DNA from: Salinilacustrithrix flava
GTDB taxonomy: Bacteria; Actinomycetota; Acidimicrobiia; Acidimicrobiales; Salinilacustritrichaceae
Direction of reading: 5' to 3'
Length of the DNA: 64,000 nt
NCBI RefSeq assembly: GCF_041228405.1
Contig: NZ_CP133888.1
Span: 3,596,001 to 3,660,000 of the forward strand
In this document: piece after piece, positions 48,911-58,270 of the stretch
Position numbering within the stretch: position 1 is the stretch's first letter
How the letters are laid out: every line of letters starts with the position of its first letter
Made by a program: the position numbers and the translations under genes
The notes under the pieces: generated by a model
The model's input: only the letters and a program-made list of their open reading frames with translations
Told to the model about the DNA's origin: nothing
Databases searched by the model: none

Positions 48911-51328
48911 CTAGGTGAAGTCGTCGCGGCGGATCCGCACCGAGTCGCCCGACACGACGTCGACGACCCCGTCGGCGGTGAGCACGGGCACGGCCTCGCC
49001 GGACTCGATCAGCACGGTGCAGCCGTCGTGGTCCAGCGTCACCAGGAGCTGGCAGCCGTGGCGTTGCAGCCGGTACGACATCGACGACCACTCCCTCGGC
49101 AGCCGGGGGGCGAAGCGCAGGTGCTCGCCGTTGTCGGACATGCCGCTGAACCCGTGGACGAGGGCGGCCCAGACCCCGCCGGCGTTGGCGATGTGCACCC
49201 CGTCGGCGGTGTTGCCGTGGGTGTCGGCCAGGTCGAGGTAGAGCGACTGCTTGAAGTAGTCGAAGGCCAGGCCCTCGTGGCCCACCTCGGCCCCGACGAT
49301 CGACTGCACGCAGGCCGACAGGGAGGAGTCGCCGGTGGTGATCGGGTCGTAGTACTCGAAGTTGCGGCGCTTCTGCTCCCGCGAGAACTGCTGACCGCGC
49401 AGGTGCATGGCCAGCACGACGTCGGCCTGCTTGAGGATCTGGAACCGGTAGATCACGAGCGGGTGGTAGTGGAGCAGCAGCGGGTACTTGTCGGGCGGCG
49501 TGCCGTCGAAGTCCCACGGCTCCCGGTCGAGGAAGCTCTCGTCCTGGGGGTGGATGCCCAGCTCCTCGTCGTAGGGCAGGTACATGGCCTCGGCGGCCCG
49601 GTGCCAGCTCTCGACCTCCTCGTCGGTGACGCCGGTGCGCCGCTGCAGCGCCTCGAGGTCCTCCCGGCTCCACTCGGCCAGGAAGTCGTAGGTCCACGCC
49701 GCGTACCGGAGGTTGAAGCGGGCCATGACGTTCGTGTACAGGTTGTCGTTCACGACGGTCGTGTACTCGTCCGGGCCGGTGACGCCGTGGATCCGGAACC
49801 GCCCGTCGACCGCACCAGAGCGACCGTTGCCGTTGTGCTCGTAGAAGCCCAGGTCGGCCCACAGCCGGGCCGTCTCGACCAGGATCTCGGCCCCCTCGTG
49901 GACGAGGAAGTCCACGTCGGCGGTGGCGTTGAGGTAGCGCTCCAGGGCGTAGGCCACCGCCGCGTTGATGTGGTACTGGGCGGTGCCGGCGGCGTAGTAG
50001 GCGGAGGCCTCCTCGCCGTTGATCGTGCGCCACGGGTAGAGCGCCCCGACCTGGCTCAGCTCCGCAGCCCGCTCCCTCGCCGCGTCGAGCATCTTCCAGC
50101 GGAAGCGGAGCAGCTTCCGGGCGACCTCGGGGTTGGTGTACGCGAGGCAGGGCAGGACGTAGACCTCGGTGTCCCAGAAGTAGTGCCCGTCGTAGCCGCC
50201 GCCGGTGACGCCCTTGGCGGCCACGCCCTGCTCGTGGGCCCGGGCCGAGGCCTGGGCCAGCTGGAACAGGTTCCAGCGCACGGCCTGCTGCACGGCGTCG
50301 TCGCCTTCGATGCAGACGTCGGTCCGCTGCCAGAAGTCGTCGAGCCACACCCGCTGCTGCTCGCGGAGACCCGCGACGCCCGTGCGGCGCGCCCGCTTGA
50401 TGGTCCGGTGGCAGCGGTCGGCCAGCTCCTGGGACGGGATCCCACGCGACGAGTGGTAGGAGACGTACTTCGTCAGCCGGAACCTCTCCCCGGCTTCCGC
50501 GTGCACGGTGAACACCGTCTTGGCCAGGTCCTCGCCGACGACGGTGTCGGTCTCGTAGCCGCACGTCGTCTCGACCTCGTGGTGGTAGGCGCAGGCCAGG
50601 GTCATGCCGCTCTGCGCGCACCGGTAGCCCAGCACGACCTCGCCGCCGTCGTTCGGGTCCGCCTCGTGCCGCTGCAGCTGGGGCAGCAGGACCCGGTCCC
50701 GGAACGTCCGGCGCTGGCGCGGGTCGAAGCCCTCCCCCAGGGCCGCCGAGGTCACGTGGTACTCGTCCTCGCCGTCCTGGCGGTTGAGGAGCTGGGAGGA
50801 GATGACGACGGGCGCCGAGCCCTCCAGCATCTCGACCTCGAAGCTCAGCACCGCCAGGTGCCGGTGCTCGAGGCTGACCATGCGCTCGGAGCGGACCCGC
50901 AGCCGCTTGCCGGCCGGCGTGGTCCACACCACCTCCCGGTGGGAGATGCCGGTGCGGAAGTCGACCACTCGTTCGTAGTGCTCGAGGTCGGCCTCGCGCA
51001 GAAGCAGCGGCTCGTCGTCGACGTAGAGCTTCATCAGCTTGGCGTCGGGGACGTTCACGATGGTCTGTCCGGTGGTGGCGAACGCGACGGCGGCCTCGGC
51101 GTGGTGGATCGGCCAGGTCTCGTGGAACCCGTTCAGGAACGTGCCGTGGGAGTGGGCCTCACGGCCCTCGCTCGGGTTGGCCCGCATCCCGATGTAGCCG
51201 TTGCCGATGGCGAACAGGGACTCGGTGTGACCGAGGTCGGCGTGGTCCAGCTCGGTCTCCACCAGACGCCACGGCTCCACCGGGTAGCGGTGCCGGGGGA
51301 TGGCGCTGGCGGTGGCCCGGATCTTCAC
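48911..51328 (-). CDS. GH65 glycoside phosphorylase (kojibiose/trehalose-type)
   Basis: This 805-residue enzyme has the GH65 layout: N-terminal beta-sandwich, helical linker, (alpha/alpha)6 barrel and C-terminal domain. The catalytic acid Glu is in GVTGPDEYTTVVNDN near residue 519, and the opening FAIGNGYIGMRANPSE and GYDGHYFWDTEVYVLP are family marks. It phosphorolyses an alpha-glucosyl disaccharide to beta-glucose 1-phosphate plus a sugar. Its start overlaps the stop of a beta-phosphoglucomutase gene (ATGA), which converts the product to glucose 6-phosphate. The acceptor (trehalose, maltose or kojibiose) cannot be decided. Confidence 0.9.
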   Translation of the reverse strand: MKIRATASAIPRHRYPVEPWRLVETELDHADLGHTESLFAIGNGYIGMRANPSEGREAHSHGTFLNGFHETWPIHHAEAAVAFATTGQTIVNVPDAKLMKLYVDDEPLLLREADLEHYERVVDFRTGISHREVVWTTPAGKRLRVRSERMVSLEHRHLAVLSFEVEMLEGSAPVVISSQLLNRQDGEDEYHVTSAALGEGFDPRQRRTFRDRVLLPQLQRHEADPNDGGEVVLGYRCAQSGMTLACAYHHEVETTCGYETDTVVGEDLAKTVFTVHAEAGERFRLTKYVSYHSSRGIPSQELADRCHRTIKRARRTGVAGLREQQRVWLDDFWQRTDVCIEGDDAVQQAVRWNLFQLAQASARAHEQGVAAKGVTGGGYDGHYFWDTEVYVLPCLAYTNPEVARKLLRFRWKMLDAARERAAELSQVGALYPWRTINGEEASAYYAAGTAQYHINAAVAYALERYLNATADVDFLVHEGAEILVETARLWADLGFYEHNGNGRSGAVDGRFRIHGVTGPDEYTTVVNDNLYTNVMARFNLRYAAWTYDFLAEWSREDLEALQRRTGVTDEEVESWHRAAEAMYLPYDEELGIHPQDESFLDREPWDFDGTPPDKYPLLLHYHPLVIYRFQILKQADVVLAMHLRGQQFSREQKRRNFEYYDPITTGDSSLSACVQSIVGAEVGHEGLAFDYFKQSLYLDLADTHGNTADGVHIANAGGVWAALVHGFSGMSDNGEHLRFAPRLPREWSSMSYRLQRHGCQLLVTLDHDGCTVLIESGEAVPVLTADGVVDVVSGDSVRIRRDDFT

Positions 51329-52050
51329 CGCGCCGTCTCCGGCTCGAGCGTCTCGGCCAGGTCGTCGACGACCAGGTGGGCGCCGGCGGCCAGCAGCGCG
51401 TCGCGGTTGCCGCCCCGGTCCACGCCGAGCACGAGGCCGAAGCCACCGGCGGCCCCGGCCGCCACGCCGGACGTGGCGTCCTCGACCACCACCGCGTCGG
51501 GTGGCGCGACGCCGACCAGCTCGGCGGCGCGCAGGAACATGTCGGGCGCCGGCTTGCCGGTGATGCCCTCCTCGACGATGGTGACGCCGTCGACGACGTG
51601 CTCGAAGCGGTCGCCGAGCCCGGCGGCCTCCAGCACGGGGCGGGCGTTGCGGGACGAGGACACCACGGCTTGGGCGATCCCGTGCCGATCCAGCTCGTCC
51701 AGCACCGCCATCGTGCCCGGGTACGGGGCCACCCCGTCGCGCTCGAGCAGCTCGCGGAACAGCTCGTCCTTGCGGTTCCCCATCGCGGCCACGGTGCCGT
51801 CGCCGGGTGGGTCATCCGCCGTGCCGGCCGGCAGCTCCACGCCCCGCGACGTCAGGAACGACCGCACCCCGTCGTAGCGGGGCTTGCCGTCGACGTAGGT
51901 GAGGTAGTCCTCGCTGGTGAAGCCCCAGGGGGCGAACAGCTCGGCCCAGGCGACCTCGTGCACCGATGCCGTGGGCGTGATGACCCCGTCCAGGTCGAGC
52001 AGGACGGCGCGGTACGCCTGCCACTCGACCGTCGTCCCGCGTGCGACCAT
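51325..52050 (-). CDS. pgmB: Beta-phosphoglucomutase-like HAD hydrolase
   Basis: This 241-residue HAD-family protein has the nucleophile motif LLDLDGVITPT with DxD, a helical cap (WAELFAPWGFTSEDYL, GKPRYDGVRSFLTSRGVELP), VVSSSRNARP and the EDATSGV acid pair. The cap motif with GKPRYDGV is typical of beta-phosphoglucomutase. Upstream coupling to GH65 by ATGA overlap supports the pathway disaccharide to beta-G1P to G6P. The cap could also suit other sugar phosphates. The protein is on the minus strand, transcribed before the phosphorylase. Confidence 0.9.
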   Translation of the reverse strand: MVARGTTVEWQAYRAVLLDLDGVITPTASVHEVAWAELFAPWGFTSEDYLTYVDGKPRYDGVRSFLTSRGVELPAGTADDPPGDGTVAAMGNRKDELFRELLERDGVAPYPGTMAVLDELDRHGIAQAVVSSSRNARPVLEAAGLGDRFEHVVDGVTIVEEGITGKPAPDMFLRAAELVGVAPPDAVVVEDATSGVAAGAAGGFGLVLGVDRGGNRDALLAAGAHLVVDDLAETLEPETAR

Positions 52051-52128
52051 GGCGGCCGAGTGTAGGGGCGGACCCCGAGCGGATCGCTCAGCCCACGGGC
52101 ACGAGGAGCTGCTCCCGTTCGTCGCCGC

Positions 52129-52587
52129 TCAGGGGACGTCGCGCTCGTGGACCGCGGCCTCTTCGGCGCTGACGTCCTGGCCGAGCTCGGGCGCCACGTC
52201 GTAGGTGGTGGTGTCGCTGGTGCCGACGTCGCCCACCGGCCGATCGTGGTCGGCGACACGGTCGACCTCGCGGGCCACCTCGGTGCCCTCGTCGTCGGGG
52301 CCGACGCCCTCGTCGGGGGCGACCAGGCGACCGACCCGGCCCTCCTCACCGACGAAGGACTGCTCGGGCTTCTCCCGCTGGACGCGCTCGGCGATCGGCT
52401 CGGGCACCCGTTGCCCCTGGGGAGTGACGCCGTAGTCGAAGGATGCCGCCGGCTGGTCCGGCGGGTAGCTCCCGCCGCCTGCCAGCTTGTCCTCGTCGAG
52501 CGCCTCGCTGAGTTCCTCCTCGGAGGTGGTGCCGCTGGCCCCGTTGCGAACCTCGGCCTCGGCGGCCAGCTCGTCACGATCGGCCAT
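52129..52587 (-). CDS. DUF5709-like acidic protein
   Basis: This 152-residue protein is acidic and apparently unstructured, with a motif series FDYGVTPQGQRVPEPIAERV, GEEGRVGRLVAPDEG and SAEEAAVH that matches DUF5709, found in actinobacteria. ATG at 52587 overlaps the stop of the upstream small gene (TGATG). Members are thought to be stress or starvation related, but no function is proven. Neighbour at 52587-52826 is of similar character. Confidence 0.78.
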   Translation of the reverse strand: MADRDELAAEAEVRNGASGTTSEEELSEALDEDKLAGGGSYPPDQPAASFDYGVTPQGQRVPEPIAERVQREKPEQSFVGEEGRVGRLVAPDEGVGPDDEGTEVAREVDRVADHDRPVGDVGTSDTTTYDVAPELGQDVSAEEAAVHERDVP

Positions 52588-52826
52588 CAGCTCGTCTCCG
52601 GCTTGCCCTGACGCTCGCGTGCCGGGGAGCCGTGGCTCTCGTCCTCGAAGCGCTCCTCGGCGGCCTTCTCGTCGCCGCCGGTCTCCTCCAGCAGCTCGTC
52701 GGCGAGCTCGCTGTCCTGGTCGACGGCCTGGCCGAGGGACTTGTCCTCGTAGCCGGGCTCGCTCCACTTGGCGTCGGGGTCGGTGCCCGTCGGGGTGTCG
52801 GTGCCGTGGTTGCGGTCTTCGCTCAT
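52587..52826 (-). CDS. Small acidic hydrophilic protein
   Basis: This 79-residue protein is highly charged (GGDEKAAEERFEDESHG near the C-terminus) and lacks a hydrophobic core. It overlaps the DUF5709-like gene by 1 bp in TGATG and lies first in that two-gene unit. An inverted repeat GCGGTCC...GGACCGC at 52830-52859 sits directly upstream of its ATG and could be part of the leader or an operator. It may be a stress-related protein, but no family is certain. Confidence 0.68.
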   Translation of the reverse strand: MSEDRNHGTDTPTGTDPDAKWSEPGYEDKSLGQAVDQDSELADELLEETGGDEKAAEERFEDESHGSPARERQGKPETS

Positions 52827-52913
52827 GGTGCGGTCCTTCCGTCGTGGGGGATGGACCGCGTCGCTACCCGAGTCGGCGCACGAACATGCGGTGCCGTCGG
52901 GGACCGCCGCTGC

Positions 52914-53312
52914 TCAGGCGGTGCCGGGCCGGCGGACGGTGCCGGAGTCGCTCACACCGACCGCGTCCAGCGCACGCCGCACGACGCCGGCGGCGCCGTC
53001 CAGGCGGACGTCGCCGCCGTGGGGCAGGAGGCGGGTGGCGAGGTCGACCCAGAGGTCGATGCCCGCCGAGGTGCACAGGCGCAGCTCGGCCAGGTCGAAG
53101 CGCACGTCGCTGATCCCGAGCGGGAGCAGCCCCTCGATGGCGCAGGAGACGGCCGGGGTGGTGCCAGCGCACAGCTCGCCGCGCAGGGCGACGTCGATGT
53201 GGGCCGGTACGGAGCCGAAGCCCGTCACGGTGATGCGGGCGACCAGGCGCGATGCGGAATCCGCGTCGGCGACGACCACCGGAGCGAGCTCCTCGGTCCA
53301 GATTCCTTGCAT
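52914..53312 (-). CDS. STAS-domain anti-sigma factor antagonist-like protein
   Basis: This 132-residue protein resembles the STAS fold: an opening strand, VPAHIDVALRGELCAGTTPAVSCAIEGLLPLGISDVRFDLAELRLCTSAGIDLWVDLATRLL, and the Ser in LCTSAGIDLW at the usual phosphorylation position. Such proteins bind anti-sigma factors or act as partner-switch regulators. It lies between the acidic-protein operon and nifJ, divergent from nifJ with 178 bp between. No kinase or sigma factor is beside it. Confidence 0.78.
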   Translation of the reverse strand: MQGIWTEELAPVVVADADSASRLVARITVTGFGSVPAHIDVALRGELCAGTTPAVSCAIEGLLPLGISDVRFDLAELRLCTSAGIDLWVDLATRLLPHGGDVRLDGAAGVVRRALDAVGVSDSGTVRRPGTA

Positions 53313-53490
53313 CACAGCTCCAACAGTCAGGCCCACGGACACTCCGGCCGGGGTTCACGGGCCTCGCCCCAGCGTAACGGTGCCCGGCGCGACCGCCAAC
53401 GGGGCGGCCGGCCAGGTCGTGCCATTGGTCCACAGCACTGGCGACGTTGTCCCTTGCCCGATCGTGCCGTTCGGCGGCACGCTGCGAGAG

Positions 53491-56400
53491 ATGGCTGACA
53501 CACGCAGCGAGTGCATGGACGGCAACGAAGCCGCGGCCCGGGTCGCCTATGCGCTCAGCGAGGTGATCGCCATCTACCCGATCACCCCGGCCTCGCCGAT
53601 GGCCGAGCACTGCGACGACTGGTCGGCCGCGACGCGACCCAACCGCTGGGGCACGGTCCCCGACGTGGTCGAGATGCAGTCGGAGGCCGGCGCGGCCGGC
53701 GCGCTCCACGGGGCGCTGCAGAAGGGCGCGCTCGCCACCACGTTCACCGCCTCGCAGGGCCTGCTGCTCATGGTCCCGAACATGTTCAAGATCGCCGGCG
53801 AGCTGACCCCGGCGGTCATCCACGTGGCTGCCCGCTCCATCGCCACCCACGCCCTGTCGATCTTCGGGGACCACAGCGACGTCATGTCGGTGCGCAGCAC
53901 CGGCTGGGCGATGCTCGCCGCCGGCTCCGTACAGGAGGCCCACGACTTCGCGCTGGTCTCCCACGCCGCCACCCTCCGGGCCCGGGTGCCGTTCCTGCAC
54001 TTCTTCGACGGGTTCCGCACCAGCCACGAGATCGACAGGATCGACGTGCTCGACGACGACGCCATCGCGTCGCTGGTCCGCGACGACGACGTGATCGCCC
54101 ACCGGCTCCGGGGCATGACCCCCGAGGCCCCGTCCCTGCGGGGCACGGCCCAGAACCCCGACACGTTCTTCCAGGCCCGCGAGGCGAGCAACCCGTTCCA
54201 CGACGCCGTGCCCGGGATCGTCCAGGAGGTGATGGACGAGCTCGGCGAGCAGACGGGCCGCCGCTACCGGCTCGTCGACTACCACGGCGCGCCCGACGCC
54301 GAGCGGGTCATCGTGGTGATGGGCTCCGCCTCCGGCGCCATCGAGGAGGCGGTGGACACCCTGGTGGCCCAGGGCGAGTCCGTCGGCATGCTCCGCATCC
54401 GGCTCTTCAACCCGTTCCCGGTGGAGCAGCTGGTCGCTGCGCTCCCCCCGACCGTGCGCTCCATCGCCGTGCTGGACCGCACCAAGGAGCCGGGCGCGGT
54501 GGGCGAGCCCATGTACCTCGAGGTGCTGGCCGCCCTGAGCGAGGCCATGGACGTCGACGACCCGCCGTTCGCCTCGATGCCCCGCGTCGTCGGTGGTCGC
54601 TACGGGCTGTCCTCCAAGGAGTTCACGCCGTCGATGGTCGGCACGGTCTTCGACGAGCTGGCCGCGCCTCGGCCCCGGCGCCACTTCACCGTCGGCATCT
54701 ACGACGACGTGTCGCACCTGAGCCTGCCCATGGACGGCACGCTGCGCTACGACCGGCCCGAGCGCGAGGTGCAGGCGGTGTTCGTCGGCCTCGGCTCCGA
54801 CGGCACGGTGGGCGCCAACAAGTCCTCGGTGAAGATCATCGGCGAGGGCACCGACCTCTACGCCCAGGGCTACTTCGTCTATGACTCCAAGAAGTCCGGC
54901 TCGGTCACCGTCTCCCACCTGCGCTTCGGACCCGAGCCGATCCGGTCCACCTACCTGGTCGACGACGCCGACTTCGTGGCCTGCCACCAGTTCGGTCTGC
55001 TCGAGAAGGTCAAGGTCCTCGACTACGCCCGCCCCGGCGCCACGCTGCTGCTCAACAGCCCGTTCGGTCCCGACGACGTGTGGGACGACCTGCCCCGCGA
55101 GGTGCAGACCCAGATCGTCGACAAGGGCATCGAGCTGTGGGTGATCGACGCCGACTCGGTCGCCCGCGACACCGGCATGGGCAACCGCATCAACACGATC
55201 ATGCAGCCGTGCTTCTTCCAGCTGTCCGGCGTGCTGCCGCCGGAGGAAGCCATCGCCCGCATCAAGGGCACGGTCGAGAAGGCCTACGGCAAGCGGGGGC
55301 GCTCCGTCGTCGACCGCAACTTCGCCGCCATCGACGCCGCGCTGGACCACCTGTGCCAGGTGACCGTGCCCGACTCGGTGACCAGCACCCGCACGATGGA
55401 GCACGCCGTCCCCGACGACGCCCCCGAGTTCGTCCAGCGGGTCACGTCGCTGCTGATGCAGGGCGAGGGTGACCTGCTCCCGGTGAGCGCGATGCCCGTC
55501 GACGGCGTCTTCCCGACCGCCACCGCGCAGTACGAGAAGCGCTCGATCGCCAAGCAGATCCCGATCTGGGACCCCGACGTCTGCATCGACTGCGGCAAGT
55601 GCGCCATCGTCTGCCCGCACGCCACCATCCGCATGAAGGTGTTCGACACCGAGGCCGTGGCCGACGCCCCGGAGGACTTCATCCACAAGGCGTTCCGCTC
55701 CAAGGACCTCGCCGACCACCGCCTCACCATCCAGGTGGCCCCCGACGACTGCACCGGCTGCGGCGTGTGCGTCGACGTCTGCCCGGCCAAGTCCAAGACC
55801 GACGTGTCGCACAAGGCCATCAACATGGAGCCGGCGATGGCCCACCGCGACCTCGAGCGGGAGCGCTGGGACTTCTTCCAGACGATCCCCCACCTCGACC
55901 GCTCCCTCCTTCCCCACGACACGGTCAAGGGCTCCCAGGTGCTCGAGCCGCTGTTCGAGTTCTCCGGGGCCTGCGCCGGCTGCGGCGAGACGCCCTACAT
56001 CAAGCTCGTCTCCCAGCTGTTCGGCGACCGGATGATCGTGGCCAACGCCACCGGCTGCTCGTCGATCTACGGCGGGAACCTGCCCACCACGCCGTGGACG
56101 GTGAACGGCGACGGCAGAGGCCCGGCCTGGAACAACTCCCTGTTCGAGGACAACGCCGAGTTCGGGCTCGGCATGCGCCTCGCCCTCGACGTCCAGCGGG
56201 ACCAGGCGCAGACCTCGCTGCGGCGCCTCGCCCCCCAGCTCGGCGCCGACCTGGTGGCCCGCCTCCTCGACAACCCCCAGGAGACCGAGACCGACATCGC
56301 CGCGGCCCGCACGGCCGTCGACGAGCTGCGCCAGCGGCTGGCGACCCTCGTCGAGCAGCCCGACACGGCGGTGGACGCCTCGCACCTGGCTTCCCTCGTC

Positions 56401-57141
56401 GGCAACCTCGTCCGCCAGGGCGTGTGGCTGATGGGCGGCGACGGGTGGGCCTACGACATCGGCTTCGGTGGCCTCGACCACGTGCTCTCGACCGGGCGCA
56501 ACGTCAACATCCTCGTCCTCGACACCGAGGTGTACTCCAACACCGGTGGCCAGGCGTCCAAGGCCACGCCCCGGGCCGCGGTCGCCAAGTTCGCCGCCGC
56601 CGGCAAGGGCATCGGCAAGAAGGACCTCGGCGCCATCGCCCGGGCCTACGGCAACGTCTACGTGGCCCAGATCTCGATGGGGGCCAACGAGCTGCAGACC
56701 ACCAAGGCCCTGCTCGAGGCCGACGCCTGGCCCGGCCCGTCCCTGGTGATCGCCTACAGCACCTGCATCGCCCACGGCATCGACATGTCGAAGTCGATGA
56801 GCCACCAGAAGGACGCGGTGAAGAGCGGCTACTGGCCCCTCTACCGGTTCCGGCCGAGCGAGACCGAGGACGGCCAGCCGTTCGCGCTCGACTCCAAGAA
56901 GCCGACCATCCCGATCAAGGAGTTCGTCTCCTCCGAGACCCGCTTCGCCATCCTCCAGCGCACCGACCCCGAGCGGGCCGAGATGCTGGCCGAGCTGGCC
57001 CAGGCCGACGCCGACGAGCGCTGGCGCTACTACGAGCAGCTGGCCGGCATGCACCGGACGATCCCGACGCTGCACGAGCCCGAGCCCGAGCCCGGCGGCG
57101 ACGTGCCGGTCGAGATCCGCAACGACGAGACGGAGCGCTGA
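53491..57141 (+). CDS. nifJ: Pyruvate:ferredoxin (flavodoxin) oxidoreductase
   Basis: This 1216-residue homodimeric-type PFOR has all domains fused: the pyruvate-binding gamma part with IYPITPASPMAEH, domain III with FVGLGSDGTVGANKSSVK, an 8Fe-type ferredoxin domain with CIDCGKCAIVCPH near residue 696 and CTGCGVCVDVCPA near 753, then the TPP domain with SGACAGCGETPY and GDGWAYDIGFGGLDH. It oxidises pyruvate to acetyl-CoA and CO2, reducing ferredoxin or flavodoxin. This enzyme is oxygen sensitive in many hosts, so it suggests microaerobic or anaerobic growth in an otherwise aerobic gene set. A DHOD-like gene follows with 1 bp spacing, a common pairing. Confidence 0.93.
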   Translation: MADTRSECMDGNEAAARVAYALSEVIAIYPITPASPMAEHCDDWSAATRPNRWGTVPDVVEMQSEAGAAGALHGALQKGALATTFTASQGLLLMVPNMFKIAGELTPAVIHVAARSIATHALSIFGDHSDVMSVRSTGWAMLAAGSVQEAHDFALVSHAATLRARVPFLHFFDGFRTSHEIDRIDVLDDDAIASLVRDDDVIAHRLRGMTPEAPSLRGTAQNPDTFFQAREASNPFHDAVPGIVQEVMDELGEQTGRRYRLVDYHGAPDAERVIVVMGSASGAIEEAVDTLVAQGESVGMLRIRLFNPFPVEQLVAALPPTVRSIAVLDRTKEPGAVGEPMYLEVLAALSEAMDVDDPPFASMPRVVGGRYGLSSKEFTPSMVGTVFDELAAPRPRRHFTVGIYDDVSHLSLPMDGTLRYDRPEREVQAVFVGLGSDGTVGANKSSVKIIGEGTDLYAQGYFVYDSKKSGSVTVSHLRFGPEPIRSTYLVDDADFVACHQFGLLEKVKVLDYARPGATLLLNSPFGPDDVWDDLPREVQTQIVDKGIELWVIDADSVARDTGMGNRINTIMQPCFFQLSGVLPPEEAIARIKGTVEKAYGKRGRSVVDRNFAAIDAALDHLCQVTVPDSVTSTRTMEHAVPDDAPEFVQRVTSLLMQGEGDLLPVSAMPVDGVFPTATAQYEKRSIAKQIPIWDPDVCIDCGKCAIVCPHATIRMKVFDTEAVADAPEDFIHKAFRSKDLADHRLTIQVAPDDCTGCGVCVDVCPAKSKTDVSHKAINMEPAMAHRDLERERWDFFQTIPHLDRSLLPHDTVKGSQVLEPLFEFSGACAGCGETPYIKLVSQLFGDRMIVANATGCSSIYGGNLPTTPWTVNGDGRGPAWNNSLFEDNAEFGLGMRLALDVQRDQAQTSLRRLAPQLGADLVARLLDNPQETETDIAAARTAVDELRQRLATLVEQPDTAVDASHLASLVGNLVRQGVWLMGGDGWAYDIGFGGLDHVLSTGRNVNILVLDTEVYSNTGGQASKATPRAAVAKFAAAGKGIGKKDLGAIARAYGNVYVAQISMGANELQTTKALLEADAWPGPSLVIAYSTCIAHGIDMSKSMSHQKDAVKSGYWPLYRFRPSETEDGQPFALDSKKPTIPIKEFVSSETRFAILQRTDPERAEMLAELAQADADERWRYYEQLAGMHRTIPTLHEPEPEPGGDVPVEIRNDETER

Positions 57142-57142
57142 G

Positions 57143-58177
57143 ATGGTCGACCTCACCACCACCTACCTGGGCCTGACCCTGCGCTCGCCCATCGTGGCTT
57201 CGGCGTCGCCGATCACCGACGACCCCGACGTCGTGCGTCGGCTGGAGGCCGCCGGCGCCGGCGCGGTCGTGCTGCCCTCGCTGTTCGAGGAGGAGATCCT
57301 CCACGAGGAGTCCGAGCTCAACCGGGCCCTCGAAGCAGGCTCTGAGCACTTCGCCGAGGCGCTCGACTACTTCCCCTCCATCGACGAGCTGCCCCACGCC
57401 GGCGACCGCTACGTGGAGCGCCTGGCCCGGATCAAGGCCGTCACGTCGCTGCCGGTGATCGCCAGCCTCAACGCCACCTCCCCCGGCGGGTGGACCGACC
57501 ACGCCCGCCGGCTCCAGGACGCGGGCGCCGACGCGCTCGAGCTGAACCTGTACCACCTCGCCGCCGACCCGCGGCTCGCCGCCGACGATGTCGAGGACCG
57601 AGACCTGGAGATCATCACCGCCGTGCGCGAGGAGATCGACATCCCGCTCGCGGTGAAGCTCAGCCCCTACTACTCGGCGATGGCCGGCTTCGCCCAGGAC
57701 GTCGTGCGGGCGGGGGCGGACGGCCTGGTGCTGTTCAACCGCTTCTACCAGCCGGACCTGGATCTGGAGAGCCTCACGGTCGTGCCCCGCGTCGAGCTGA
57801 GCAGCCCGTCCGAGCTGCGGCTGCCACTGCGCTGGATCGCCATCTTGTCCCCGCACCTCCGGGGCCGGGCGTCGCTGGCGGCCACCTCCGGCGTGGCCGG
57901 CGGCACCGACGTGGTGAAGGCCCTGCTGGTCGGGGCCGATGTGGCCATGACCACCTCGGCGCTGCTGCGCCACGGCCCCGAGCACGTCGCGGTGCTCGAG
58001 TCCGAGCTGCTGGCCTGGCTGACCGAGCGGGAGTACGAGTCGGTCACCCAGCTCCGGGGCAGCGCCAACCACTCCACCTCGGGCGACCCGGCCGCCTTCG
58101 AGCGCGCCGGCTACGTGCGGACCCTGCACTCGTGGGCCGCGCCGCACGACCTCACGCCGTCGTCGCCGTCGAGCTGA
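57143..58177 (+). CDS. Dihydroorotate dehydrogenase-like protein (nifJ-associated)
   Basis: This 344-residue flavin TIM-barrel protein resembles class 1 dihydroorotate dehydrogenases: LRSPIVASASPITDDPDVV at the start, LPVIASLNATSPGGWTDHAR, DALELNLYHLAADPR and IPLAVKLSPYYSAMAGFA. The usual active-site base position and the substrate-binding asparagines (LNLY) are partly conserved. It starts 1 bp after the nifJ stop and probably shares its mRNA. DHOD-like proteins beside nifJ are not believed to make pyrimidines; a redox partner or electron-transfer role is proposed. Confidence 0.87.
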   Translation: MVDLTTTYLGLTLRSPIVASASPITDDPDVVRRLEAAGAGAVVLPSLFEEEILHEESELNRALEAGSEHFAEALDYFPSIDELPHAGDRYVERLARIKAVTSLPVIASLNATSPGGWTDHARRLQDAGADALELNLYHLAADPRLAADDVEDRDLEIITAVREEIDIPLAVKLSPYYSAMAGFAQDVVRAGADGLVLFNRFYQPDLDLESLTVVPRVELSSPSELRLPLRWIAILSPHLRGRASLAATSGVAGGTDVVKALLVGADVAMTTSALLRHGPEHVAVLESELLAWLTEREYESVTQLRGSANHSTSGDPAAFERAGYVRTLHSWAAPHDLTPSSPSS

Positions 58178-58216
58178 GGGAACAGGCGGGTCGGCGGAAG
58201 CGTTGCCTTGGGAGCA

Positions 58217-58235
58217 CCCAGGTCGTAGACCTGGG
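58217..58235. promoter_or_regulatory. Palindrome CCCAGGTC-GTA-GACCTGGG upstream of peroxiredoxin
   Basis: Perfect 8-bp arms with a 3-nt spacer lie 36 nt before the ATG of the peroxiredoxin. It could be an operator (peroxide or redox regulator), or a small terminator for the nifJ unit. Confidence 0.5.
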
Positions 58236-58270
58236 CCGACGAAGACGACCCCTGCGAAAGGACCACTTCG

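Noticed and set aside
52864..57162. A 1432-residue antisense frame opposite nifJ
   Set aside because: It has the Val/Gly/Asp/Leu-rich composition of a codon-mirror frame and is explained by high GC at third positions.
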